Under the pieces are notes generated by a model, which had not been told where the DNA came from, did not search any database, and saw only the letters and a program-made list of their open reading frames with translations. Source: Rhinopomastus cyanomelas (Eukaryota; Chordata; Aves; Bucerotiformes; Rhinopomastidae). From it: DNA of 64,000 bases. Positions 35,931-49,000 of this stretch are shown here, in pieces. Location of the stretch: contig VXBP01010394.1 of NCBI GenBank assembly GCA_013400115.1, positions 1,674,001-1,738,000 on the forward strand. The letters are read 5' to 3'. Each line of letters starts with the position of its first letter. Position 1 is the first letter of the stretch. Made by a program: the position numbers and the translations under genes.

Positions 35931-38900
35931 GCTCCATCACAGTGCTAACAGTGATGCAGAGGCAGGCTGATCTACCTTCCATACCAGTTTTGTTATTTGC
36001 TTGGGTTCGTTTTCTCTCTTGTTTAGACAGTCAAGGAAAAAACTCACTTCATACCAATTCCTTAATGACTAGGGTGGCAGATTAACTTGTCCTGGTGGGC
36101 TACTGACTATTTCTTTCTGATAACACCAGTGTCTGGGTAAAACAAATCAAGAATACCTCTGCACACGACACATCTTTGTGGTGGGCTCAGGACTAATGGA
36201 AGACAAAACCTGAGTCGCTTAAACAGCTTTAGCCAGTTAACACAACTGAGTCTTCAGCTACACCGTGCTGCTTTTTCAGGTAAAAGTACCACCAAAAAAG
36301 AGAATTCAACAAGCCTCTGCACTAAATGTGCCTGTCCCAACGTCTGTGAAAGCCCACAGCATACAATTGTGAGCCTACCAACGCCAATTACTTTCCTCCT
36401 CCAGACAAAAAAAAAACAAGAGTGGATTTAGTGCTGGCAAAGATGCCAAATTGACAACCAATCACTGTCCTGGCAGCCAGAGCATAAACAGGTGGATGTA
36501 GCTGGAACACACTCACTCAGTGACAGCTCAGAGAGAGCCTGGCACTCCCCCAGTTAAAAGGGCTGGCAAATCACACGAGTAAAAGTCATCAGCTTAAGTC
36601 TCTTGACTCCGACCAGATAATCCAATAGAATAAAAAAGGTTAACAAACTAAAATATGTTGCAACCCTTCAGAACGATGCCAGTGCTAAAGTAATCACTCA
36701 CTCTTCCTCAGGCAAAGCCAGAGAGGTGGCGATCAGCTCTCTCCGGCACACACCCACTACAGAATGCTCCTGTTAACTAAACACTGTCTCAAAACACGCT
36801 CTCTCTTTGCCTCTGGAAAAAGGGCCATACAAATGAATCCGCAGAGATATTATCAAACCCAGACTGAGGACTTTTAGGGCATCTTACTAGTTTGTTAGTT
36901 ATGAGCAGCATCTGTCTGTACTTGATACTGTACACAAGTGACCCAAGCTGAAACTCCTTTAACTGTCAGCTAGAAATGGTGCTCCCAAAATACATGACTC
37001 ATGTTAACATCACCTGCAGTGCAAATAAATCCAAATCTACATGTGGAATAGGATTTATGACATTAAATAGGATTATTGCTAACCGTATAGTTATTTAAAT
37101 GCCTTGGGGAGGAGGAAGAAGAAGAGTCAAATTAGTTCTAAAATGATTTGGAAAAAAAATAGCTGGTCAAACTTTTCCTGACGTGCTTACCTTGAAGGCA
37201 TGCTGCAAGGAAGAGCTGCACCTGCTGCTGGGAGACAAGGAATTAGTGAAGGAAGTTTATGATCTGATATGTTTATTTAAATATATTTCTGGTCACTTGG
37301 GCTGGTGCACAAGTACATAACTGCTTGGATTTTGCGCAGTTGGACTTTTGTTATTTTACAAAAATTAACTATGCATGAAATAGTTTGCAAAATGACGTTT
37401 CCAAAACACTTAAAGATATTATTTTTATCATATACTTCCCTCTCAGGCCTTTGTTTTAAAGCAGGTGTAGGATTTATTACTGCCAGGAGAGCCACAGTCA
37501 GGTTGGGAGTGGACAGAAGGGCCATGGACTGCAAGCAGATGTGAATGGGTAAGCAGTGGGGAGACTCATGAAATCTGAGGAAACATGGAGACAGCAAAGC
37601 AAAGCTTCACTCATTTTTGCTTAGCCCTCCATTTCTGGTTAGTGTATTTCCTGCATGAGCTTGCAGGTATTCTTGTTTGTCATGCAGTTTCCTGATGAGC
37701 TTTAACAACCTGACTATCAGCCCGGGTGCCTCCTGCTCCACGCAGTCTACAGAATTAACAGCAGAGGGAATGGCCACTCAGCACACAACACAGAGAAGTA
37801 AAGCTGCAGACTGAGGGCAGTGAAAGCCATAGGAACAGCTAGAAGATGTGATTCTACAAGATGTCTGTTTATTACTGGGCATTGAGGTACAGAGACAACA
37901 CAAGAAAATACAAGAATGAGAAAAATCACTGCACAAATATCCCAAAAACCTAGCTGACGTTGGTAAGGTCAGATGCTACTACATAGCCAAGTTTAGACTG
38001 AAGGAGCAGCCTGCTCTTGCACGTACTCCCAGCCAAGGGACTAACTTAAAAATAAGAAGATACATGCAGGGTGGAAAAATAAATTTGCAACTATTGAGCA
38101 TGGATGACCACTAGCAAAGTTGTTCGCTATATTTACTCCCACCACAAATGAAACATGGAGTAGGTACTGAAGACATAATTTCCTGCGTAGTCCCTGAACT
38201 CCTGATGTGACTCTTCCAGATCTGTAACCTGGGTTTCCATAACTCAAGAGCACTCCAATTGCTTTGCCTTCTCTAACATGCAGTTTGGTAAGAGAGGAGC
38301 TCTCGTCTTTTCCTCTGGGTGTGTGTGCATATACATAATTTTGTTTGTATGTAAATGCCTCAAAAATTTGGAACTGAAACCAGTGACATGTAAAACCCTG
38401 ATGAAAAAGTAGCTGCTTCTGAAAAGTGGGTTTTGATGAATTTTGTATGACCTCTTTAAAGATTCTCTAATGCATATTTCAAAAGAAGTTTCAATACTGT
38501 TGAAATCAGTATTGAATTAGATCAGCTCATAACTGATAATTCAGATTTTTCCAAGACTATTCTCCCGTGGAATCCAGCTTCCAAACTGAGATTTAAATGT
38601 ATAGTAGTTCTGAATGAAATCACAGGCAGAATATTAGATTACAGCAGATAAAACATCACAAAATCCTTTGTTAATGCTAAATTAAAACCTCAGCTAAGGC
38701 AAACTCACTAAAATTATCCAGGAATACCAGAAATAGAGGCCTTTTGCGCTTAGCAGAATGCTTGTATGTCTTGTTTCCACTGTCTCTATATAAAGAATGA
38801 TCAAACATTACCAGTGACTTTAGATCCTAAGACATCCACAAAGTGCAAAAACCTTCCGTGTTTCTAAATAAGGTGGTTTCTTATTAAAATAATCCCAGGC

Positions 38901-39077
38901 AATAAAGAACCACAGAATTTCATTATTGCATGTATGTGTAGACTCTAACCTTGAAATAGTTACTGAGAATTTTGTATAATTTAATATGTTAAGTGACCCC
39001 TAAGTATTTTACTGACGTTCAATCTGCAGCAACTTCTGTGCCTCCTTCCATTAACACCTGGCTACAAGACTGGTGCT
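35931..39077. other. Unique DNA, no gene seen
   Basis: No certain repeat or gene. At 37297-37350 a stretch beginning 'ttgggctggtgcacaagta' resembles the end of a mariner-type transposon but has no partner end (see findings). Confidence 0.5.
37297..37350 (+). mobile_element. Possible mariner terminal remnant
   Basis: The sequence starting 'ttgggctggtgcacaagta', followed by 'attttgcgcagttgg', looks like the TTAGGTTGGTGCAAAAGTA-type terminal repeat of mariner elements. No opposite inverted end and no flanking TA duplication were found. Confidence 0.2.
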
Positions 39078-39212
39078 ACAGGCAGGGCTTTGGGTTCTTT
39101 CAGACACCAGACCTAGCAGATAGGTATGGGAGGGGTTTATCTCAGAGTGGAAAAAGGGTTCTGGGGCAGGAGCTGGCAGGGCTCATTCAGAGGACTTTAA
39201 AATTGATTCAAG

Positions 39213-40046
39213 GTGGGGGCGGTAGTTGATGGGCGAGCACCAGTGGTACAGAACTCTGGTCTTCATGAAAACCAGGTGGCCTCTGGCTCTGCTAGAGTGA
39301 AATCAGAGAGCTCAGCTCACTCCCTGGAATGCCTGTACACCAAAGCCCGCAGCATGGGGAATAAGCAGGAGGAGTTAGAAATCCGTGTCCAGTCAGGCAA
39401 TTATGATTTGGTAGCGATTACGGAGACCTGGTGGGACAGCTCACGTCACTGGAATGTGGACATGGACAGCTATGTCCTTTTTAGAAGGGACAGGTCAGCA
39501 AGGCAGGGTGGAGGAGTTGCCCTCTATGTGAGAGAACAACTGGAATGTACGGAGTTCTGTCCAAGGGCAGCAGAAGAGAAAGTTGAGAGTTTGTGGGTGC
39601 GGATTAAGGGGCAGGCTGGCATGGGTGACACTGTTGTGGGTGCCTACTACAGACCTCCAGATCAGAATGAGGAAGTTGATGAGGTCTTCTATAGGCAGCT
39701 GGCAGTGGCCTCACAGCTACAGGCCCTGGTTCTCATGGGGGATTTTAACTACCAAGATATCTGCTGGAAGATCCACTCAGCAAGTCACCCAGAGTCCAGG
39801 AGGTTCCTTCAGTGCATTGGTGACAATTTCCTGATGCAAATGGTAGAGGACCCCACTAGGAGAGGAGCGCTGTTGGATCTTGTACTCACCAACAGGGCAG
39901 GTCTGGCTGAAGCAATGAAGGTTGAGGGTTGCAGTGACCATGAGATGGTGGAGTTGAGGGTCTTGTGTGGTAGGAACAGAATCCCTAGCAGAATCACAGC
40001 CCTGGACTTCAGGAGGGCCAACTTTGGCCTTTCAAGCAATTGCTAG
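39213..40046 (+). pseudogene. CR1 ORF2 endonuclease domain (APE type)
   Basis: A 277-codon open stretch encodes the apurinic-like endonuclease that nicks target DNA for CR1 target-primed reverse transcription. Visible motifs in order: metal-site Asn in 'ARSMGNK' (residue 50), catalytic Glu in 'ITETWWD' (71), 'GGGVALYVRE' (99-108), 'GAYYRPP' (143-149), 'LMGDFNY' with the GDFN motif (176-179), 'LDLVLTNRAG' (221-230) and 'GCSDHEMV' with the SDH active-site motif (241-243). All expected catalytic residues are visible, so the domain itself looks intact. The frame begins with GTG and breaks at 40044, where ORF2 should continue into the linker. It is therefore a readable fossil, part of the LINE listed above. 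Confidence 0.92.
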
Positions 40047-40201
40047 GGGAAATCCCATGGAACAGGGTACTGGCAGGTCAAGGACCTCAGGATAGCTGGT
40101 TAACATTCAAAGACTAATTTCTTGAAACACAAGAAAAGAGCATTCCAACAGGAAAGAAGTCAAGGAAGGGAGCCAGCAGACCTGCGTGGTTAAAGAGGGA
40201 G

Positions 40202-41037
40202 GTGCTGGGCAAACTGAAGAAGAAGAAGAAAGCCTATAGGTCATGGAAGGAGAGGATGGCCACTTGGGGTGATTATAAGGCTCTGGTGAGAGAATGTAGG
40301 GATGCAACTAGGAAAGCCAAGGCCTCCTTGGAATTAAACCTTACAAGAGAGGTCAAGGGCAACAAAAACGGGCTTCTTCAAATACATTGCAGGTAAAACT
40401 AACACTAGAAGCAACATAGGCCCCCTGCTGAGGTGGGTGCCCTGGAGACAGAGGATGCAGGGAAAGCAGAGATACTCAACACCTTCTTTGCCTCTGTCTA
40501 TACTTCCAGGGGTTTTCTTGAAATCAAGCCCCAGACTGCAGAGATTCCAGAGGAAGTGGAGGCAAGAGAGGAGGCTGCCTTGGTTGATGAGGACTGGGTT
40601 AGGGAGAAATTGAGCAAAGTGGATGTACACAATTCCATGGTCCCAGATGGGATGCACCAGTGCGTACTAAGGGAGACGGCAGAAGTCATTGCTAAGCCAC
40701 TCTACATCATCTTTGCAAAGTCATGCGGATCGGGAGAGGTGTCTAGAGACTGGAGGATAGCAAAGTCACTCCAATCTTCAAAAAGGGAAAGAAGAAGGAC
40801 CCAGGTAACTATAGACCTGTCAGCCTCACTTCCATCCCAGGAAAGGTGATGGAAAAATTTGTCCTAAAGGCTGTCTCCAGGCACATCAAGGACAGGAGGG
40901 TCATTAGCGACAGGCAGCATCACTTCACCAAGGGGAAGTCATGCTTGACCAACCTTATAGCTTTTTATGAGGGCATAACCAGGTGTATAGATGATGGCAG
41001 AGCAGTGGATGTGGTCTATATCGACTTGAGTAAGTGA
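40202..41037 (+). pseudogene. CR1 ORF2 linker and start of RT, frame-broken
   Basis: The linker and first RT part lie in at least three frames: 40202-40396 ('KKKKKAYRSWKERMATWGDY', 'ECRDATRKAKASLEL'), 40433-40800 ('EDAGKAEILNTFFASVYTS', 'VPDGMHQCVLRETAEVIAKP') and 40846-41037 ('VMEKF'-type stretch followed by '[18 protein letters not shown]' and the RT motif A context 'VDVVYIDLSK'). Coding stops one codon past motif A, where the internal deletion begins. No RT activity is possible. Confidence 0.88.
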
Positions 41038-41210
41038 GGGTGATAGAGCACTGGAACATGGAGGTTGTGGAGTCTCCTTCACTGGAGATGTTTGAAACTC
41101 GCCTGGATGTGTTCCTGTGTTACTTGGTCTAGGTGAGCCTGCTGTGGCAGGGGGATTGGATTAGATGATCTTTTGAGGTCCTTTCCAATCCCTGAAGATT
41201 CTATGATTCC

Positions 41211-42874
41211 CCAGCCAGCAATGCTGGGTACCCTCTGCTGTTCCACAAGCTGAAGTCAACTCAGTTCACCTTGTTATCAAAAGGACAATTTCCTCCTCCC
41301 TCTGATAAACCTGGCACAAGGGAGCAGGGGCTGAGAGAGGGGTGGGAAGATCAGCTCCGAAGGTAGACACTGACTGAGGGCTAAGCCTTGGTCTAAGCCC
41401 CACATTAAGATGCACTCATAGTGCAACTGCAATTAAAAAAAAAAAAATCTACAAAAAGCCCCCAACAAACATTGTGTTTTCTTTATACACAAAGTCGTCA
41501 GGCTCCCATTTCCAGAAGCATTTAGTTCTCATTCTCACATCGAAACAAATGGTTTCAAGGGTAGCTGAGCTGGACTCCCCAAGGAAATTCTGCCACACAT
41601 GGGGCAGGACTACCAGTCACTTGAAATCATTCCTGGGCATGTCAAGACCTATGGCATCACATAAGTGACTGGAAGTAAACAGCAAATGAATGTTACCACT
41701 GCTTTTTAGCTAACTCTTTGTTTGCCATCTTCCAATAGGACAACAAACAGATTGAAATTCTACCTGGTGTGAAAAGCCCATGTTTAGTCATCTCACCATT
41801 TACTTTGCTGTGCCTAGATCCTGTGTTCTGCAAAAGGCTGGAACGTGAGCAGCAGGACAAGGTGCTTTCAAGGCATCAGGGTAAATCTTTCCCAACATCT
41901 GTCTGCACCACAGAGAACAGGTATAGGCAGCAGTGCCCTCAGCCATACACACACTCCTATTGCTTAGTCCATACACATCACATCCAGTAACTCCAGTTGC
42001 TGTGATCACATGATGGGTGTGGAAAGTGTAATGGACAACTGCACCGCAGACAAGAAATTTCGGGTCTAACAGGCCAAGTCTGTTCTAAATCAAGATTAAG
42101 CAATTAGTCTCTCAGCTTCATAATCATTATATCATCCACTGTAATTAAATATTAAAAAAAGAAAAGTGATAGGTCTGTTTGCTCTGTCCATTAACAAACT
42201 GATGCTCAGAGCATTTGTCAACTACTTTAATTCATGCTTTAACACACACAAAATCAAGACTGCAAGTAAATCATAAATGAATGCAGAAATATGTTTGTAA
42301 ACCTTGGTTCCCCTGCCATGATAATTACTTAATATCTAGCATTAACGATGTTTTTTCTAAGGCTGAATAACTGACATCTAAACACATTTAAACATGAGCA
42401 TGCAGACATTCACGTGGGGACAGGGGATTATTTGAACGGGAAGGAGTACAATATTGGAGACAGTCAAACACAACATTTGCTGTCCCCCTGCAAAGGACAG
42501 TATGACTCAATCAAGATGAGGTATGTGATAAGTTGTCATTCCAGGCTTTGTAGCTGTAGTAAATAAATGACTACGGAAAAGGTGCGGAATTCTAAATTTC
42601 ATCTTGGAAATTCAGTCTGCCTGTAACAGGTCAGTTTTCACACCATGGTGACTTATCTAATATAGTTAATTGTAATTCACATTTGTTTAGTTTGCAGCAT
42701 GTGAGTTGGGAAATACTCGCCCTTTCAATACACAACTATGTAAAAACCTTAAAGGTGAAGTGCTCTACTTGCTTCTGTTGGGTGATAAGGTATTTAACTC
42801 ACCCCTCCTATGCCAGGATTCAGAAAAGTACTCTCAAACTTTCTTGGTAAGAAATAACCAACCTTTTTTGTCCA
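41211..42874. other. Unique DNA, no gene seen
   Basis: No recognised repeat or gene apart from a 13-base A run at 41435-41447. Confidence 0.6.
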
Positions 42875-43049
42875 AATCATTGAATCACTGAGGTGGGAAA
42901 ACACCTTCAAGATCATCAAGTCCAGCCATCTGCCCTACAACCCCAAACCACTAAACCATCTTTTTTTTTTAACACCTCCATAGATGGTGCCTCCACCCCT
43001 GCCCTGGACAGCCTGTTCCAAGGCCTTTCCACTCTTTCTGACAAGCAAT
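42875..43049 (-). mobile_element. Older CR1 LINE 3' fragment
   Basis: Minus orientation: 'aatcattgaatcactgaggt', 'agatcatcaagtccagccat', 'acccctgccctggacagcct', 'gttccaaggcctttccactc'. The wording ('catcaagtccagcc', 'ccactaaacca') differs from the other subfamilies. A T run interrupts it at about 42961-42970. Confidence 0.8.
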
Positions 43050-46000
43050 CTGCTGTCCAGTGATGCACTGGTCCTTGGATGTTAACAAAGACTCAAGGTT
43101 TGTGTACTGGCCATTTTAAAGGGTTCAAAAGAAAGACCTTCTCAGCTGGGGTTCCCTGAGCTGGGAAGATGGTAACCCACGCCATTAGTCTCACAAAAGC
43201 CATGTGCAAATTATAATTTAATGGAATCTCCAGCTATTTGTTACAGCAGACATCACGGCTCATACTGCAGGTGCTGTGGGTAATCGTTGTAGGAGACAGA
43301 GAAACAAGCATTAATCCACGGTATCGGATTTTACTGACGAGAATAAATAAAGTAAAAGGTGAGCCACTAATTCTTCACTCATCTTGCTCTCCTATTTCAA
43401 GCAATCAGAAACACTTATGTAAAAGCACATAATGAAGTCATAATAGTTTAAACCTTTTTTGCTTAAGCTTGGAGCAAAATCGTTGGGGGACTTTCCTTGG
43501 TCCCTGTGAGAGCAATGGAAAAATTCCAAAAATAGAATCAACATCATTATCAGGCATAAACAGAATCACCAGGAATTTGCTCTTTCTTTTAGACGAGGAG
43601 TGCAGTATTTCAAAGAAAAGCCAGCACTGCTTCTGAAATAGTCTGGAGACTGTATTTGCTGCAGAGCTGAAAGAAATCCCTCACCAGGGCAGGGACCTGA
43701 GTGACCGAGTGGTTTGGCATAGGCTCTGTCTCAGTGAAGGGAGAAAGCCTCAGTGACTTCTGTGTCCGCATAATAATAAGGAACTAGACATCAGATTCAA
43801 TTCATATTGTTTTAATTCCACTAGAAGATAAGCTACTCTTAAGACGCAGAGCATTTCTTCATGCCACAATACGAACATTTAATATCTGAAACTCTTACTT
43901 CCTTTGAAACCATAATACCCAATTGTTACAGCTCTGCAAGTGTCTCATTTAAATTTCTTAATTATTGCAAGCAACTTTGTCAACTGCATAACATTTTCAA
44001 GAGATTAACTTTTTTTAAAAAAACAATAAAAGCTTTTGTGCCAGCCAGGAAATCCTTGAAGGGTTTCATCAGTTTTGCATTACTGAATGGCCAGAGCAAC
44101 TCAATATTCACAGACAAATATAAAATGTTTAAATAATGTGATGGCTGTGACGCTGACTGAGGGAACGAGTGAAATTCTACATCTGCTTTCCCAATGACAA
44201 TGCAAAGATCAAGGCATTATGTGAAGAGATCTGCTGGGAGGTTTTACTCACCGCATGCACAAACTATTCACTGAAAAACAATACATTTAAATTTATATTT
44301 GAAGTGGAACAGTTTCCTTTGCACGCTGATACACAGACCACGCTAAACTATTTCAACAGCAAATAAAAATTGGAAATCTAATGTCTTAAATATTGCCTTC
44401 TCCATCATGTAGCTCATCAGATATCCAGGGAAGAACAGTGCTGCAGCGCTGGTAGCAGAGACAGTGCTCATTTAATTGAAAAGTATAAACTTTACATGGG
44501 ATTTTGCTTTCAGAAAAGAGACTCTAGAGTGTTTCTGCTTCATCTTTTGCATCACTGCATTAGTTCTCTGAGGAAGCAGGGGCTTCTCAGGACTGATGAG
44601 TGTTCACTTGCTGTCCTCTCTTCATGAATGCAGTCAAAGCTGGAGAGTATCAGCTATTCCACCTTCTGCAGCAAAGAGCAGAGTTCTGCATGGCATGGGC
44701 CTGATTTGCAGGTACATATACGTATTCATTGAGCACACATGATTACAGAGATCAAGATTTCTTTCATTTGAAAAGAAAATCAGCAGATCTCTGATGGACA
44801 AGACTGTGAATTCCCATTCCTCTACCACAAAAATTAAAAAACTTTGCATGTGGAGATTTTAAAATACTGGAAGTAGACCTGACAGACTGCAGAAATGAAA
44901 GAAGCACATGCCATCCACCTGTGGTTATGTTGCACAACACATCCAGAATAGAACCTACATGTAACAGAGGAAGACAGAGACTGCTAAGGAAAACATCTAC
45001 TTTGACTCCCCCCACAGCAGGTTGAAACTGAAGACAAAGCTCCTTAACGACGCAGTAAATACCTACATGGGTATTTCATTAGTGGTGTATGGAATACTCT
45101 GGTATATACACAGCTAATGCTTATATGAAACATAGTTTTATATATATATATATATATAAAACACACACACACATACATGTATAAATATCTGAATAGCAAT
45201 GAGAGCAAAGGTTTGTTTCAAAGGGTCATTTTTCAAGTGTAGAAATTCTAGGTTCCTCTCAAAAGAATTCTTGAAAAAAACTACTTCATAGGATGCAAAA
45301 GAAATTAAGCCCATTGTGTGAGTAAGAGCATAAATAGCTTGTTGACTTCAATACAGCCAGAAATTCTTCATTCTAGACCAGAAAATCTCAAGCAAACAAC
45401 CTAACGACACTGTATCACAACTTTCAAAAATCTCTTACTAAAAGATCACATTTGGACTGGTTTACAACAGTTTAACAAGTGCCATTAAATTTCTATTACT
45501 GCTTATAATTCGATGCCATTCTTGATGACCTTGCAATGCTTCCAAATACCTCAGTCTCTCAATAATTCTCCAGCTAATTACACCTGATTACCATATGGAC
45601 TGGTGCTGCACAATCCTGTATTACTCAAGCTTGAATATACATCGCTATAAAACCACAGTGTCCAAACAAAACCATTCCCTAATCTCAGCTCTGCAGTAGA
45701 GACTAGAAAAATTCACAGACTAAAAAGTGAATTAATGACTTTTGTTTGGTTTGGGCAGAATGGCTTCCTTCTCTATTGCAAAACAAACAGGTTCAAACAG
45801 CCAGAGAAACAACACTTCAAGTTGCTGCTTGAAACAATGCCGCCTTGCCAGTTGGTCGTTTGGGTTCATCTCATGAGAAATACCGATTGATATGAAATCC
45901 ATCTCTGTGCCTGTGCATTCACAAACCAGCACGAGTGCCCAACAAACCACGTCAGCACCATCCAGGGGTTTGCATCGGTGCTGAGTTCTGCTTTCTCTCT

Positions 46001-49000
46001 TTTCAGAAATCACCATCAGGTGAACGATCTGATAGCTGGGTCCCTAACTGAGGAACGATCTCTGGGAAAAAAATTAAATAACAATTCCTAACTGCCAAAA
46101 CCCAAAAATCTAATGCGCTCAAAGGCCTGTTTATTACTGTAATTCAGTCTTGAAAATTGCCACCTCACTTGTAGCTTGACTCACTGCTCTGGCAGGCAGA
46201 CGGCAAGGTTTCAGTTCAGGCCACGTACATTCTGCCTAGTGAGTAAACTTCTGTTCATTGCCACAGAAGAAAAGAAACAAAAGCCAAAAGATGAATTTCC
46301 CTTTTAAAGTGAGTTCCAAATTATTTCCATTCCCATGGAACCTCCTTGTTTAAAAGCAGCCTGTTCAGTTTACTGTGTCATGAATTGCTTTTCAGCTGAC
46401 TGGTATGTTATGAAAAATTCCTGTGAATATGTGGACAATTATTTAATGTGATGGTATTCACCAGGCTCTGACTTTCTCATTTTTGCAGGATTTAGATCTG
46501 ATAGACAAAAATAAGTCTAGCCTGCAGATGGTTAAACAACTGAATTCATGAAGCTGACTGAGCAAACTGGCTCTATTCAGGTTTCAGTTTTAAATCTTGT
46601 TACTGCGCATTGGTGAGGATTTGCAAACACTGTGCCTGTCAAGCTTCCTGATCAGTGATAGCTTTGAAACTGAGCTAAAGCAGCATGGAGAAAAAGCCAA
46701 AACTGGATTTAGTCTCATTTCCACAACCATTTTAAACCTGTTCCCACTTAAAGAAATAAAACTCATGAAATTTTGATGCCTTCAGTTTACTGCACATCTT
46801 TAGCAGAAAACTTTACCCGATAAAACAAAGTTCCCCAAAGATAGTACAGAAGGGAAATGTCCTGATTTTGTTCTCTGCTGATTTTTGAGGTTTGTTTTTG
46901 GACCAGATTTTTACTGACAACCAAGAGAGCTGAATCAGGTACCTGATTTTGGGGGATCATTACATGCAAGAATTTCTACAGCATGGTCAGCCTGAAAATA
47001 TGCTGCTTTCGTGGCAAGCTGTTTAGACAGGCATTACAGGTCAATTTACCTCTTTTCCTCTCTTCACATTGCCAGAGTAACTGAACGTGTCCCTCACACA
47101 ATCATAATACAAAATAACGTTATAGAATTAAATCCAATATCATCGACTCCAATATAGAAAGTAGGGGTGGATATGCCTGAGCAAATGTACACATGTGCAC
47201 AATCAACACATTTTGCAAAAACAGTAATAAGGATGAAGAATATTACCTCTGACAACCTTATCCTTAGATTTCAGAGATAAACAAAATTTCTAAGTGAACA
47301 GCAGGCTGTGAGAGATACACAATTACTCAATAACTTAACAAAGGAGATTCTCACGTGCATTGAATGTCCTATGGTACAAATTACAGTGAAAGAAATTGTG
47401 TAAAGCTGTTTTTTCCTGTGCAAAATTTCTCTTACATTTTTGCTATGCTCTCTCAAAGATGTGATGGAGACTTATCTTCAACTATAGGCTCATCCTCCTT
47501 CGGGGGTACTGGCGGAAGGGTGAGCATTTTGCTTTGCTTTGAAGTACAAGCACACGTTGGAGATGAAAGCAACTGCATTATTGTCTTTGATGTTTTTGAT
47601 ACTGAATTTCTCTTTTGATTTTTTTCTTTGCAGACATTCAGAAAGTGGATTTGCTTCCTCAGTCAACCTTACCCTAAATCCTTACTAGGTACTTATCCCT
47701 TTAAATATCTGAAACTGATATCACTAGTTTCAAAAGTTGGAGTTTGGAATAATAAATGCTGTAAATTCTAAGTCATGCCACAACCTCTTTATTTGCACCG
47801 AGTCCTTTATCACACTCCGGACTATAAAGAGAGAAGAGACAAAGGAAATCCTTGTATCGTACACGCGACATCACAAAGACAACACGTTTGAGGAAAAAGC
47901 CTTATTCACAGCAACTCTTCGTGCATAGCTCTTAGTATTTGGGAAAGTGTAATTTGGAAAGGTGAATAGACAAAAAAACCCCTAAAATTCCAAGCTCCAA
48001 AAGCCGCTCTTCCCGGCAGTCCAGATTTAAAAGATACATTACTCAAAATTATATTTATGCCTTCAAATGGGTTACTCAGGTGAGCAAGAACTAGCTGCAT
48101 GGTGGCTTCCAGGACTCCTCAACATGAATAGCAAGAAGCGACAGATAGCTGTAAGGAAACCAAAAGCAGATGGCATAAGGATTTATGTGGTATGGGAATT
48201 CACACAGGACTGCCTGTCTTCCATGTATATCTGCTCAGCTCCTTTTAAAATCCAAAATTTACACTTTGGGAGCCAGGTATAAAAACTAAAAGGGGTTGAC
48301 GGTGGTATAATCATCACACATAGTGGCTTCCAATTTGTCTCCCATAGATACATTCCTTTTTAGATATATTTGGAAAGATAATTGAATCTTAAAACTGAGT
48401 AATTATTTTTTTCTTTCAAAAGGTATTTCATTTTCATCTTGCACGCAAGTCTACCAAAGTAGAAGTGGCTGAAATTTTCCATATGATTTACCACCTCCTA
48501 CTTCAATTTAATATTGGCCAGATACATTCTTCCAGAAAATAAAGAAAATTTAACTCCACATGTAATCACACTTGGCTGAGAAGAGCCTGCCAAGGCACTC
48601 AGCATCATTGCTCCAGCTCTGTGATCAGAGCAGGGAATATCCAGCGAGCATAGCAGGAGAACATTTAAAAACTCTAGTGTGCTTCACCTTACTGACTTGA
48701 TTTTGAAGATGCTTCAGAGAAGCACATTGCTTAGAGACCAGCAGGAGAAAGGAAAAATTAAAAAGGTGAAAATACTAACAGCTGTGGCAGGAGCTGACAG
48801 AGTTTTTGTTAGGAAATACCCTACAGGACTGTCTAGTTGCCTTATCATAGTAGCAATGCTGGTGCAGTATGATTTTACAAGCTCTTAATATAACTGGGAA
48901 ATAGCATGAAAGTTGTAGTTGAGGATGTTTTCATCTCTACATAAGAGTGTCTCTAAATTACAGACTTCTGAAACTAAATGCTGTCTCCAGTGTGATGTAT

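Larger units (their letters stand above)
39078..41210 (+). mobile_element. CR1 LINE, longest copy, internally deleted
   Basis: This plus-strand element starts upstream of the ORF2 endonuclease, in the region carrying 'gggcaggagctggcagggct' and 'tcattcagaggactttaaa'. It runs through the endonuclease, linker and first RT motifs to about 41037. There it jumps to the 3' end ('gagggtgatagagcactgga', 'tcgcctggatgtgttcctg'), finishing 'gaagattctatgattc'. Missing are the rest of the RT palm, including FADD, and the C-terminus. Several frameshifts interrupt what is left, so it cannot be autonomous. It is the only copy here reaching upstream of ORF2. The 5' boundary is approximate. Confidence 0.93.

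Noticed and set aside
45139..45172. AT/AC tract as a possible origin or regulatory site
   Set aside because: It is a simple compound microsatellite, and nothing around it suggests more.
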